A program made the translations under genes and the position numbers. Source: CAIXSE01 sp040769125 (lineage in GTDB: Bacteria; Actinomycetota; Thermoleophilia; UBA2241). Taken from it: a DNA stretch of 64,000 nucleotides. Numbering within the stretch: the first letter of the stretch is position 1; every line of letters starts with the position of its first letter. The notes below the pieces were generated by a model, which ran no database searches, was not told the DNA's origin, and saw only the letters and a list, made by a program, of their open reading frames with translations. Positions 1-9,034 of this stretch are shown one piece after another. Where the stretch lies: assembly GCA_040769125.1 (NCBI GenBank), contig JAXGLO010000001.1, forward strand, positions 1,488,001 through 1,552,000, written 5' to 3'.

Positions 1-294
1 CGCGGCTGCCCGTCGGATCGCCCGCTCGTTCGCCGTGGCGAGAGCGCGCAGCTGGCGCTCCATCGAGGCGCTAGTGATGGAGCGACGCTCCGCCGTGTAC
101 GAACCGATCTCGCTGCCGAACGGCAGGCCGCACAGGTGCAGGAGATTGATGTCTTCGACGAACAGGCCCTCAAGCTCGGCGTCGAGCAGGGCGGCCAGCT
201 CGACCGCAGCCCTCAGCGCTCTCTCGCTCTGGGGCGAGGCGTCGAGGGCGACGACGATGCGCTCGGAGCGCCCGGGGAGACGCGGCTCGCTCAT
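1..294 (-). CDS. Universal stress protein (UspA-like), N-terminal part; runs off the window
   Basis: The reverse strand reads from an ATG at 294 and is still open at base 1, so about 98 residues are visible and the C-terminus is outside the window. The start, MSEPRLPGRSERIVVALDAS, followed by an alanine/leucine-rich helix and LEGLFVEDINLL, is the beta1-alpha1-beta2 pattern of the UspA fold (IVVALDxS then a strand ending in a V-E-D acid group). The ATP-binding GxxG loop would lie in the missing half and cannot be checked. The start overlaps the stop of the upstream Lon-like gene by 4 bp (ATGA), so the two are probably co-translated. The family assignment is good; the function is unknown beyond stress-linked nucleotide binding. 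Confidence 0.7.
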   Translation of the reverse strand, partial: MSEPRLPGRSERIVVALDASPQSERALRAAVELAALLDAELEGLFVEDINLLHLCGLPFGSEIGSYTAERRSITSASMERQLRALATANERAIRRAAA

Positions 295-2969
295 GCCCGG
301 CCGTCGCTCAGCCCGACGGCTTCGTCGCCGAACGCTTCGTGGCCGTCGCCGCCGGCTCCGTCGTCGGTGCCGGCTCCGTCGTCGGTGCCGGCTCCGTCGT
401 CGGTGCCGGCCTCGCCGCCGCGAACGGTCTCGCCGCCGACGGCCTCGTCGCCGTCGCCAGCCTGGTCGTCGCCGCCGGGTTCGTCATGGCCAACAGCCCC
501 ATCGCCGCCGCCGGCCTCGCCGGCCGGAGCCGCCTTGCGGCGCGGCCGGCGCGGGGCAGCGTCCTCGCGCAGCGCCCTGGCCTTCTCGGCGAGTTCCGCG
601 AGCCGGTCGGCCACCAGACGGTTCACAGTTCCGGCGGGGTACCGCCCCTTCGCATCCGGCTCACCCGCCGGCACACCGGTGAGCACTTCGATCCCCTCGT
701 CGATCGTCGCGATCGGGTAGATCGCGAAGCGGCCGGCGGCGACCGCCTCCACGACGTCCCGGCGGAGCATGAGGTGCTTGACGTTGGCGGCCGGGATGAG
801 CACGCCCTGCTCGCCGGTGAGGCCGCGCGCGGCGCAGAGGTCGAAGAACCCCTCGATCTTCTCGTTGACGCCGCCGATGGCCTGCACCTGGCCGAACTGG
901 TTGACGGAGCCGGTCACGGCCAGCGACTGCCTGATGGGCACCCTGGCGATCGCCGAGAGCAGCGCGTACAGCTCGGTGGACGAGGCGCTGTCGCCGTCGA
1001 CGCCGCCGTACGACTGCTCGAAGACGAGGCTCGCGCTCAGCGAGAGCGGGTTGTCCTGCGCGTACCGGCCGCGCAGGAAGCCCGAGAGGATGAGCACGCC
1101 CTTGGAGTGTAGCGGGCCACTCAGCTCGACCTCGCGCTCGATGTCGACCACCTCGCCCTTGCCCATGTGCGCGGAGGCGGTGATGCGGCTCGGGCGGCCG
1201 AAGGCGTAGGTGCCGAGCGAGAGCACGGAGAGGCCGTTGATCTGCCCGACCCGGGAGCCCTCGGTGTCGATAAGCAGCGTGCCGCGCAGGGTCTCGTCCT
1301 CCATCAGCATGCGCACGCGGTCAGCACGATGAATCTGCGCGTCGATGGCCTGCTGGATGTGCTCAGCGCCCACGAGGCGCGCGCCAGCGGCGCGCGCCCA
1401 GTGGTCGGCCTCCTGCAGGAGGTCGGCGATCGCCCGCATCTGCGCCGTGACGCGCTCCGAGTCGCCCACGAGGCGCGCCGCGTGCTCGATGACGCGGGCG
1501 ACGGCGGAGCGGTCGAGCGGCAGAAGCTTGTCGCGACGCGCCATCGCGGCGATCAGTCGCGCGTACTCGCCGGTGGTCGACGCGTCGCGCACGAGCTCGT
1601 CGTCGAAGTCGGCGGCGATCTTGAAGAGCTCGGTGAAGTCCGGGTCGAGCTGCGCGAGCCGGTAGTAGAGCATCCGGTCGCCCATCAGGATCACCTTGAC
1701 GTCGAGCGGGATTGGCTCAGGCTCCAGAGAGACGGTGCTGGTGAGGCTGAGCATATGCATGAGCGATTCGATGCGAATCTCCTGGAACTGAAGGGCGCGT
1801 TTGAGAACCTCCCAGGCGTACGGGCTGGTGAGAACCTTGAACGCATCGAGGATGAGGTAGCCGCCGTTGGCGCGGTGCAGCGCCCCGGGCTTGATGAGCG
1901 TGAAGTCGGTGACGAGCGCGCCCATCATGGGCATCTGCTCCACACGGCCCACGAGGTTGAGGTACGACGGGTTGCTTTCGTGGACGACCGGCACGCCGCG
2001 GGCGCCGGTCGAGTCGACCAGCACGTTGACCTGGTAGCGGCGCAAGGCCGATGAGCGCCCGAAGGGATCGGGGACCGGCAGGCCCGCGGCGGCGCTCTGC
2101 TCGGTCTTCTCATCCGCGACGTCGAGGAAGTCGCCGAGGTGCTCGCCGACGCTGTGCTGCACGGCGCGAAGATACGCCACCACCGCCGGCAGCTCCTCGT
2201 ACTTGGCGAGCAGGTCGTCGAGCAGCTCGCGGGCGACGAGGGCGCTCACCTCGTTGTTGAGCTCGCGCAGGCGCAGGCGAAACTCGCGCTTCCAGCGCGG
2301 CATCTGCAGCAGGACCCTCTGGAGCTGCTCCTGCAGCGCTTCGACCTCGTCCTGGACGCGCTTCTGCTCCTCCTCGGGCAGCTTCTGGAAGTCCTCCGGC
2401 GGCACCACCTCGCCCTCCCTGGTAGGCGCGAAGGTGAACCCTGCGGGGGTGCGCAGCAGCGCGATGCTCTGCGCCTGGGCGCGCTCCTGGAGATCCTTGA
2501 GGCTCTCCTGCTGGAGCTCCTGGAACTCCTCCTCGAGCGAGTGCCGCCGGGTGGCGTACTCGTCGCTCTCGAAGGCGGCGGAGAGGCCGCTGCGCAGCTC
2601 CTCGACAAGGTGCTGCATGTCGCGCTGCAGCTCCTTGCCCCTGCCGGCCGGCAGTCGCAGGGCGCGCGGCACGGAGGGGTTGTCGAAGTCGTTGACGTAG
2701 CACCAGTCGTCCGGGGCCGGCTCGCTGGCGGCGCGCCGCTCGATGAGCCGCTGGATCAGCGTGTGTTTGCCGGTGCCGCTCGAGCCCAGGGCGAAGATGT
2801 TGTAGCCCTGGCGCCCAATCGAGACGCCCAGCTCGATGGCGGCGATGGGCCGCTCCTGGCCGATGAACTCGATCTCGTCGGTGAGATCGTCGGTCGTGGT
2901 GAAGTCGACGTGATCGAGAGAGGAGTTCGTGTAGAGCGCCTCGGGAGGCAAGGGCTGGACCGGCGGCAC
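291..2969 (-). CDS. Lon-family ATP-dependent protease (AAA_32/LonB-like, cytosolic)
   Basis: The 892-residue protein has a Walker A (GSSGTGKHT, about 62-70), a long charged helical insert (about 110-255) rich in Glu/Gln/Arg, a Walker B-like GGYLILDAF (about 369-377) and a C-terminal Lon protease domain (about 565-765). The catalytic dyad is visible as Ser about 661 in GDSASS and Lys about 704 in NEKIEG. No transmembrane segment is seen, so this matches the soluble AAA_32-plus-Lon_C family (YcbZ/LonH type) rather than classical LonA or archaeal membrane LonB. The start is GTG with AGGAAAGGA upstream. The last 90 residues are a low-complexity Gly/Asp/Ala tail with three GTDDGA copies, unlikely to be part of the fold. 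It probably degrades misfolded proteins; substrates cannot be inferred. It is coupled to the downstream Usp gene. Confidence 0.88.
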   Translation of the reverse strand: MPPVQPLPPEALYTNSSLDHVDFTTTDDLTDEIEFIGQERPIAAIELGVSIGRQGYNIFALGSSGTGKHTLIQRLIERRAASEPAPDDWCYVNDFDNPSVPRALRLPAGRGKELQRDMQHLVEELRSGLSAAFESDEYATRRHSLEEEFQELQQESLKDLQERAQAQSIALLRTPAGFTFAPTREGEVVPPEDFQKLPEEEQKRVQDEVEALQEQLQRVLLQMPRWKREFRLRLRELNNEVSALVARELLDDLLAKYEELPAVVAYLRAVQHSVGEHLGDFLDVADEKTEQSAAAGLPVPDPFGRSSALRRYQVNVLVDSTGARGVPVVHESNPSYLNLVGRVEQMPMMGALVTDFTLIKPGALHRANGGYLILDAFKVLTSPYAWEVLKRALQFQEIRIESLMHMLSLTSTVSLEPEPIPLDVKVILMGDRMLYYRLAQLDPDFTELFKIAADFDDELVRDASTTGEYARLIAAMARRDKLLPLDRSAVARVIEHAARLVGDSERVTAQMRAIADLLQEADHWARAAGARLVGAEHIQQAIDAQIHRADRVRMLMEDETLRGTLLIDTEGSRVGQINGLSVLSLGTYAFGRPSRITASAHMGKGEVVDIEREVELSGPLHSKGVLILSGFLRGRYAQDNPLSLSASLVFEQSYGGVDGDSASSTELYALLSAIARVPIRQSLAVTGSVNQFGQVQAIGGVNEKIEGFFDLCAARGLTGEQGVLIPAANVKHLMLRRDVVEAVAAGRFAIYPIATIDEGIEVLTGVPAGEPDAKGRYPAGTVNRLVADRLAELAEKARALREDAAPRRPRRKAAPAGEAGGGDGAVGHDEPGGDDQAGDGDEAVGGETVRGGEAGTDDGAGTDDGAGTDDGAGGDGHEAFGDEAVGLSDGRA

Positions 2970-2992
2970 GTTGACGTCCTTTCCTCGGTCTC

Positions 2993-3011
2993 CGCCCGGC
3001 CGGGCCGGGCG
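2993..3011. terminator. GC-rich palindrome between surface-protein gene and Lon-like gene
   Basis: CGCCCGGCC followed by GGGCCGGGCG forms a compact stem just downstream of the stop of the large surface-protein gene and just upstream of the Lon-like gene (both minus strand). There is no clear T-run, so it could attenuate or terminate transcription. The role is inferred from position only. Confidence 0.35.
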
Positions 3012-3055
3012 AGGTCTGCGCGCTGCCCTATCCTACCCCCGCCCGCGGGCACGCC

Positions 3056-6000
3056 TCAGTTCGTCACCGTCAGGTCGACGCTGTTGGACATGCCGCCGAT
3101 CACCGGCCGCACATCCACGGGATGCACGCCCGTCTGGGTGCCCATGTTCGGCATCACGAACCTGATCTGCGTGTCCGTCCAGCTCGTGATCGACTCCCCG
3201 CTCGCGCTGGCCGGCCCCACCATGACGATGCCCTTCTGGTCGCCGAAGCCACAGCCGCTGAGGGTGACGATGGTGCCGCCGCCCTTGCGCACACTGGTCG
3301 GCGAGATCGACGCGAGGTGCACCGCCTCGACCGTAACGTTCGCCGTCAGCGACGCGCCCGGCGGCGTGACCGCGACCATGCGGTAGCAGCCGCCGCCGTA
3401 CGTGCCGAGGTCGAGCACCGGCTCGAGGCTCGAGAGCGTCCCGATCTTGACCGGCGCCGACGGCGGCGCGGAGGCGGTGGTGGAGTCACGGTACACGTCG
3501 ATGAACGCGCCCACCGGCAGCCCCGGCGCGCGAGCCACCATTGGCTTGCCGCTGAGCGTCGCGGAAAACTGAGCCGTGGGGGCGAAGACGAGACCTCGGC
3601 TCGAATCGGTCGGCAGAGAGAGCGCGAGCGTCTTGCCGGTGAAGGCGGGCAGCAGCTCCCTCGCCCGGCTCGACCACGTGTACGGCTTGATCGGATCGTA
3701 GGTCTGCAGCCAGAACTCGGAGGCGAAGCCCGCCACGAGCTGCGGCACAGTCTGGCGGGTGGCCTCCTGGAAGGTCGCCGGCGCGTCGTACCAATACTCA
3801 GGGTTGTACGCGAGCGTCTCGTAGATGTCGAGGACGGCCGCCGCCCCGTACGTGTCCGCCAGCCAGATGATGAACGCGCCGGCGCCGTAGGCCTGCTCAG
3901 GCGTGTACCCGGACCAGAAGCCCCCCGGGAAGGCGACCGTCGGGAAATCGCACCCCGCCTCGAAGCTCGCCCGGAGGTCGCTACCGGACCCGAGCGTGTC
4001 CCACGCGATCCATTCGGCGACCGCCTCGTCGATCCACTTCGTGGTGATGTTGGTCGTGAGCTGCCGCTGGAAGACGTGCCCCATCTCGTGCGACACGGCG
4101 GTGTCGAGCTTGGGGCCGGCCGTGAGCCGGCTGTTGACGTAGACCCAGGGCTGCCCGAAGACGCCCTTGGTGGTGGATCCCTGGTAGACCCCGGGGTCTC
4201 CGTAGTCGCGGACGGTGATCGTGATCATCGCATCCGGTTCGGTCCAGCCCTTGCCCACGAGGTTCGTCCAGGTAGCCACAGCGGTGTCGAGGACCTTCTG
4301 CGCCTTCGCCGGCGGGACGTAGCTGGACGAGTCCGGGTCGGTGACGGCGTCGACGCGGATGCCCCAGCTCGGGTCGGTGGGCGAGTGCCACACGTAGTCC
4401 TCGCCGCTGGTGGCGACCTTCGCCGAGACCGCGCCGACCTTGGAGAAGGCCTGGTTGAACGGGATATTGGGGGGCGCCGCGCCCCTGACGGCGGGCGGCG
4501 CCGACGACTTGGCGGATGACCTCGACGAACCGGCGGGCGGCGCCGACGGATGGGGGTAGTCGCCCGCAGGGATTATGTAGGTGATCCTGTGCTTGACCGT
4601 ATCGATCGCGGTGCTCGGAACGCGGAAGTCGAAGTAGAGGCCGGCGGATTGATCCCACATGCCGAGGAAGGGCACGGTGGTGCGCTCGCCGACCTCGTAC
4701 GGCACGGTCACCCTGATCGGCTTGAGCAGCTTGGTGACGTGCGGCAACACCTCGAGGGTGAACCTGTGCCCTCCGTCCGTGATCGTCGGATCCCACGTGG
4801 CGCTCGCACCGGGCTCGCGATAAATGGAGACCTGGAAGGTCGTAGATGAGCCGAGGTCGTCGGGGGAGAACGCCCCCGGCGGCACATCGATCTCGCTGCC
4901 GCTGCTCCGCATCAGAAGGCCGTCGGTGAGCAGATCATCCCGGCGATAGGTCTTGCCGTCTTCCTTGCCCATGTCGCCGACGGTGAAGGTCGTGGACTCG
5001 CCGGTGGTGTGATTGGTGACCGTGTACGTCCCGTCCGTCGTGAGATGCACGAGCTTCACGTCGATGCCGTCCGCACCCAGTGGGATCCTGCCCGTCCATA
5101 CGCCCGGGCAGCTCACCTCCTGCGTGGCCGGACCGCCGTCGCAGTAGAGCCGCAGCCAGTCGCCACGGGCGATCTTGTACCCCGTGCCCCACCACTCCAC
5201 CATTCCGTCGACGGGAAGGCTCAGCACCGCTCCGTACACGGGCCGCGGGCCGAGGGGCACGGATACCCACCCCGAGACGCGCTCGTAGCGGTTGGTGAGC
5301 TCGTTGCCGCGGATCCGGATCTCGACCGTGTCGCCCGGCTGCGCGCTGGCGAAGATCTCGTCGGGGAACATGAGCTGCTCGCCCCAGTAGCGGTGCGGCA
5401 CGGCGAGCGTGTCGGAGACGGCTCGCATGATGCGCGAGCAGGTGACGCCGTTACGGCGGATGTCGAGCCAGAAGACGCCCGCCTGGGTGTCCGAGTACTG
5501 AGTGATGCGAAGCTTCATGAAGTTGCCGCCCTGCAGCAGCCACTCCTCCGGCCCCCCGGCCCACTGCCCGTTGCGCGCCATGTACGGGCCGGTGACGAAA
5601 CCGTTGAAGCTGGAGTGCAGGGCGACGGTCGGCTGGGTCGCCGGCTTCACCTCGAGGTTGACATACACGGGATCCTCGGCGCTCCAGCCGCCGTCGCCGT
5701 CGGTCCTCTGGAAGGCCAGCGGGCCGCTCTGCGCGCCCTCCGGCACGACGACCGAGAGCGTCCCTACATCTGGCCAGTACGGATCCGCCCTGTAGTCGCT
5801 CGCCGTAGCGATGACGCCCCCGCCGAAGCGCACGCGGTTGTTGGAGACGGTCGGGGAGAATCCGTGTCCGCTTACTCTGATCGTGTCGCCGACGCTCGCA
5901 TTGTCGTCGTTGAGAAACAAGGACGTGGGTGGTGACGGCTTGAGGCCGGTTACCGTGAAGAGCTTGCCGTTGGACTGCTGGCCCCAGGTGCGCACCCAGA

Positions 6001-7450
6001 CGTACATGAGCCGGGAGGTGCTCCACCCCTGCCAACCTCCAGGGACGGTGGCCGTGACCGACGTGTCGCTGACGCTGCCGACGATGGCCTGGGTGCCCTC
6101 GAAGAACACCTCCGGTACGCCGCCGTGATCGGTGAAGTGACTCCCGCTGATTACCACCGAGCTGCCCACGTCGCCCGACGTCGGCGAGACGCCGGTGACG
6201 ACCGGCGCCGGACCCAGCGTGACCTCGACCGCCCGGGACGTGAAGAGCCACTCCGGGTTGGCCCGGCTCACCGCGGTGACGATGTACCGGCGATAGTCGT
6301 CGCCGGCGTCGATCTGCGTGTTGCTGGGCAGCGCCGGCGCGGTATACAGGCCGCCGTCGGTGATCGTGCCGGCCCCGTCGGTGTGCCATGTGCCCAGGTT
6401 GTCCACGCGGTAGGCCGACCACTCGACGCGCTGGTCGAGGCAGCCGGGGATGCTCGCCGTGAACTGGAGCTGCTCGGTGATGACCACCGTCGGCCTGTCC
6501 GGCGACATGTTGACCCAGTAGTTGCCCGTGACGTGCGGAGCGCCGTACACGGCCAGGCCGTCGAAGGCCACCCTGGAGCTCGTGCTGCGTCGGTTACGGG
6601 TGCCGGTGACGACCAGCTTGACCTGCCGCTCGACGGCGGATGAGGAATAGCTGGCGATGCTGGTGGCCACGCGGGTCCGCGCCTTGCGGGAGTAGAGGTC
6701 GACCGTCTTGACCAGCTTGTACCTGCTCCAGGTGCTGCCCGAGAGGCTGCGCACGTATACCCCGACCTTGCCGTACGAGCGGGCTCGCGGAGCGATGAGC
6801 ATCAGCCTGGTCCCCTTGAAGCGACAGGTCGCCGCGGCGCCCTTGCGCGAGGCGACGCGGATCCGGCCGAGGTAGGCGCCGGAGGCCGACACGCGCTTCC
6901 ACGCCCCGGTGACGGCGAAGGAGGCGTCATCGACGGGCACGGCGGTGCTGCGCACGGGCGACCAGGGGCCGACGACGGAGGGATCGGCCTGCTTGGTGGC
7001 GGCCACGCGGAACTCGTAGGCATGGCCGGCCTGCGCGGTGAACTTCGCCGACCGCGCCGTGGTTGCCTCCTCCCAGGCGAGCCAGTAGTCCACGCCGGGC
7101 TCGCGGTACTCGACGCGATACGCGTCGAACCCGCCGCTGGGGAGCGCCGGGCTCGCCGCCCACGACACGGTGAAGCTCGTCTTCGTCGAAGAGATCGTCG
7201 AGTGCGCCGGCGCGGTGACCGACGCCGATGGGCCGGACGGGTCGACCACGGGAGCCTTGTGGGCGGGAGCGCACGGCGGGAGGACGTCGAGCTGTGGCGT
7301 CCGCGCCTGCCCCGGCAGAGCGACGGCGCCCTCCGTGGCAACGGCGAGAAGGACGAACAGGAGAACGAGCAGGAAGAGCGCCATGGCGTAGCCGCTGAAG
7401 ACCAGCGAAGTGCCCCCGCGCCGAAGCACGGCCTGTTTCATAGACGTCAT
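3056..7450 (-). CDS. Large exported surface protein with FN3, IPT/TIG and gluzincin-type zinc-peptidase motifs
   Basis: The 1464-residue protein has one N-terminal hydrophobic segment (about 17-45), consistent with a signal or anchor. A fibronectin-III-like module follows (about 65-165). Ig-like IPT/TIG modules occur near 410-490 (VTGVSPTSGDVGSSVVISG), about 505-600, and at the very C-terminus (ISPTSVRKGGGTIVTLSG). A ZU5-like segment with EIDVPPGAFS is near 850. At about residue 1120 is HEMGH, followed about 18 residues later by DEAVAEW, the HExxH...E arrangement of gluzincin metallopeptidases. Neighbours are also exported proteins. The start is the first of two close ATGs (7450 and 7441), with GAGGGGG upstream. 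A cell-surface protease or adhesin is the likely role; whether the zinc site is active is unproven. Confidence 0.72.
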   Translation of the reverse strand: MTSMKQAVLRRGGTSLVFSGYAMALFLLVLLFVLLAVATEGAVALPGQARTPQLDVLPPCAPAHKAPVVDPSGPSASVTAPAHSTISSTKTSFTVSWAASPALPSGGFDAYRVEYREPGVDYWLAWEEATTARSAKFTAQAGHAYEFRVAATKQADPSVVGPWSPVRSTAVPVDDASFAVTGAWKRVSASGAYLGRIRVASRKGAAATCRFKGTRLMLIAPRARSYGKVGVYVRSLSGSTWSRYKLVKTVDLYSRKARTRVATSIASYSSSAVERQVKLVVTGTRNRRSTSSRVAFDGLAVYGAPHVTGNYWVNMSPDRPTVVITEQLQFTASIPGCLDQRVEWSAYRVDNLGTWHTDGAGTITDGGLYTAPALPSNTQIDAGDDYRRYIVTAVSRANPEWLFTSRAVEVTLGPAPVVTGVSPTSGDVGSSVVISGSHFTDHGGVPEVFFEGTQAIVGSVSDTSVTATVPGGWQGWSTSRLMYVWVRTWGQQSNGKLFTVTGLKPSPPTSLFLNDDNASVGDTIRVSGHGFSPTVSNNRVRFGGGVIATASDYRADPYWPDVGTLSVVVPEGAQSGPLAFQRTDGDGGWSAEDPVYVNLEVKPATQPTVALHSSFNGFVTGPYMARNGQWAGGPEEWLLQGGNFMKLRITQYSDTQAGVFWLDIRRNGVTCSRIMRAVSDTLAVPHRYWGEQLMFPDEIFASAQPGDTVEIRIRGNELTNRYERVSGWVSVPLGPRPVYGAVLSLPVDGMVEWWGTGYKIARGDWLRLYCDGGPATQEVSCPGVWTGRIPLGADGIDVKLVHLTTDGTYTVTNHTTGESTTFTVGDMGKEDGKTYRRDDLLTDGLLMRSSGSEIDVPPGAFSPDDLGSSTTFQVSIYREPGASATWDPTITDGGHRFTLEVLPHVTKLLKPIRVTVPYEVGERTTVPFLGMWDQSAGLYFDFRVPSTAIDTVKHRITYIIPAGDYPHPSAPPAGSSRSSAKSSAPPAVRGAAPPNIPFNQAFSKVGAVSAKVATSGEDYVWHSPTDPSWGIRVDAVTDPDSSSYVPPAKAQKVLDTAVATWTNLVGKGWTEPDAMITITVRDYGDPGVYQGSTTKGVFGQPWVYVNSRLTAGPKLDTAVSHEMGHVFQRQLTTNITTKWIDEAVAEWIAWDTLGSGSDLRASFEAGCDFPTVAFPGGFWSGYTPEQAYGAGAFIIWLADTYGAAAVLDIYETLAYNPEYWYDAPATFQEATRQTVPQLVAGFASEFWLQTYDPIKPYTWSSRARELLPAFTGKTLALSLPTDSSRGLVFAPTAQFSATLSGKPMVARAPGLPVGAFIDVYRDSTTASAPPSAPVKIGTLSSLEPVLDLGTYGGGCYRMVAVTPPGASLTANVTVEAVHLASISPTSVRKGGGTIVTLSGCGFGDQKGIVMVGPASASGESITSWTDTQIRFVMPNMGTQTGVHPVDVRPVIGGMSNSVDLTVTN

Positions 7451-7579
7451 GGCCCCCTCACTGCGATCCGGGATCGAGCCCGACGCAGCTGGGCTCCACC
7501 ATTGATTGCTTTGCCTAGGGTATCAGGCCGGCGTACTCCGAGCCATAGGTCATTCGACGGCGCCTCGGCCCGGGGCTAC

Positions 7580-8776
7580 CTAGTGAGCCTTCGGGAACTT
7601 GTTCTCCGGCGCACTGCTGGTATGCCCCTTGCCGCCGGCGACCGGATTCAGCGAGATCCGCCAGACCGTGTAGCGCGCATGACCCTGTGTGTACCGATAC
7701 GCCGAGTCGCTCCACGACGTGGTCCACGTCCGGGTCGTGAACTTGCAGACGTCGTCGAATCTGCGGCGCTCCGCGACCGTCAGGAAGTCGTCCGTGTACG
7801 TGTTCCAGTCCTTGCCGATGGCGTAGTACACCCGGTAGCTGCCGTCGGGGATGTCGGTAACGGTGAACGACCGGCGCGCCCTGAGATAGCAGGAGATAAC
7901 CGGCTTGCGCGGCGCCGATGTACGGGTGAGCACGACGACGGCGTCCATGCTGTTGCCGTTCTTCACGCGCAGCTGCCCCCGACCCCCCGTGGCGGTTCTG
8001 CGGAGATAGTATCCGTTGGCGTAGCGCACGGGCTTCACGACCACGAAGCTGCGGGTAGCGTCGCCGAGACGAAGGCGGTACTTGCCCTGCTTATCGCCGT
8101 GGACGGTGAACTGGAGATCCCGATGGGCTCCCGGATCGATGGTGCACGGCTTGGCGTCGTACCTCGCGCCATTCATCCGCAGCTCCCCGTCGAACTCGCC
8201 GGGCACCTCCCCGGTATTCGTGACGTCCGCCGAGACCTGGACACGATCGCCGGTTCGGGCGATCTTCGTGCTGGTCCCAAGCTCCGTGACCGAGAACGCC
8301 GCCGGGCGCAGCGCTCTGATCGTGAACTCCTGGTCGCCGACGAGCACCGTGTGCTCGCCCGGGGAGAGGTCCGCGGGAAGCGGCAGATCGACCCTTGCCG
8401 TCTCGCAGCCTGGGATGCGCACAGTGATGTCCGGCTGCGCGGCCCCGTCCAGTGAGTACGCGACCTCAAAGTCCTTGGCGACAACGGCTGCGTTGCGGAT
8501 CGCGACGCCGAGCCCTTTCGACTCGCCGGCGACGACCTTCTCGCCAGGAGGCAGGCTCACCTCGAAGCGCGGCAGAGCCATGACGACGACCAGGAGCACG
8601 ACGGCGCCCGCCAACGCAGGGGCCAGGATCGCCGTCGCACGCTTGCGGCTCGGCTCCCGACCGGCGATCCACGGAATGAGCCGACCCACGCTGCTGGGCC
8701 TGAACAGCCCGACCAGCAGAAGAACGACCATGATCACGACGAGCGCGGAGAGCACCGAGATAACGATCGTGATCAT
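7580..8776 (-). CDS. Membrane-anchored surface protein with two N-terminal TM segments and CARDB-like domains; function unknown
   Basis: The 398-residue protein begins with a TM helix (about 2-25), a short basic loop (GRLIPWIAGREPSRKR) and a second TM helix (about 47-68). A beta-rich extracellular part follows with features of CARDB/Ig-like folds (phrases such as VTNTGEVPGEFDGELRMNG and IDPGAHRDLQFTVHGDKQGKYRLRLGD), then a Tyr/Trp-rich C-terminal region. I do not recognise a named family. The ATG at 8776 has GGGAGGGGGG directly upstream. It lies 129 bp upstream of the large surface-protein gene on the same strand, so the two may be co-expressed. A degraded copy of its N-terminal loop region occurs at 18204-18300. 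Function is not known. Confidence 0.6.
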   Translation of the reverse strand: MITIVISVLSALVVIMVVLLLVGLFRPSSVGRLIPWIAGREPSRKRATAILAPALAGAVVLLVVVMALPRFEVSLPPGEKVVAGESKGLGVAIRNAAVVAKDFEVAYSLDGAAQPDITVRIPGCETARVDLPLPADLSPGEHTVLVGDQEFTIRALRPAAFSVTELGTSTKIARTGDRVQVSADVTNTGEVPGEFDGELRMNGARYDAKPCTIDPGAHRDLQFTVHGDKQGKYRLRLGDATRSFVVVKPVRYANGYYLRRTATGGRGQLRVKNGNSMDAVVVLTRTSAPRKPVISCYLRARRSFTVTDIPDGSYRVYYAIGKDWNTYTDDFLTVAERRRFDDVCKFTTRTWTTSWSDSAYRYTQGHARYTVWRISLNPVAGGKGHTSSAPENKFPKAH

Positions 8777-8795
8777 GACCCCCCTCCCGCCGGCT

Positions 8796-8849
8796 CGTGT
8801 GAATTATTCCTCCTACCCCCTGCTTCGTGTGAATAACCCCTCCTACTCC
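8796..8849. repeat. Two tandem copies of a 30-bp unit upstream of the two-TM surface gene
   Basis: The stretch CGTGTGAATTATTCCTCCTA and CGTGTGAATAACCCCTCCTA recurs with a 30-bp period. It sits just 5' of the surface gene starting at 8776 (minus strand), where promoter elements would be expected. It may be a duplicated regulatory site. The remaining bases to 9034 hold no gene I can support. Confidence 0.45.
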
Positions 8850-9034
8850 CTACTACCGATAAGTACACAGCGACGCGGAGCGGATTCCGTTGCAGCTGCC
8901 GCGGGCGACGCCCTCAAGCGCCGCCAGGCGCCGCGAGCGGCTGCCGGCGTTGACGCTCGCGGCGCTCGGCTCGTCGGCCATCTTCCCCATCCCTGGGTTC
9001 GACCACAGGGAGAGCGCAGGTCAACTGCTTCGCC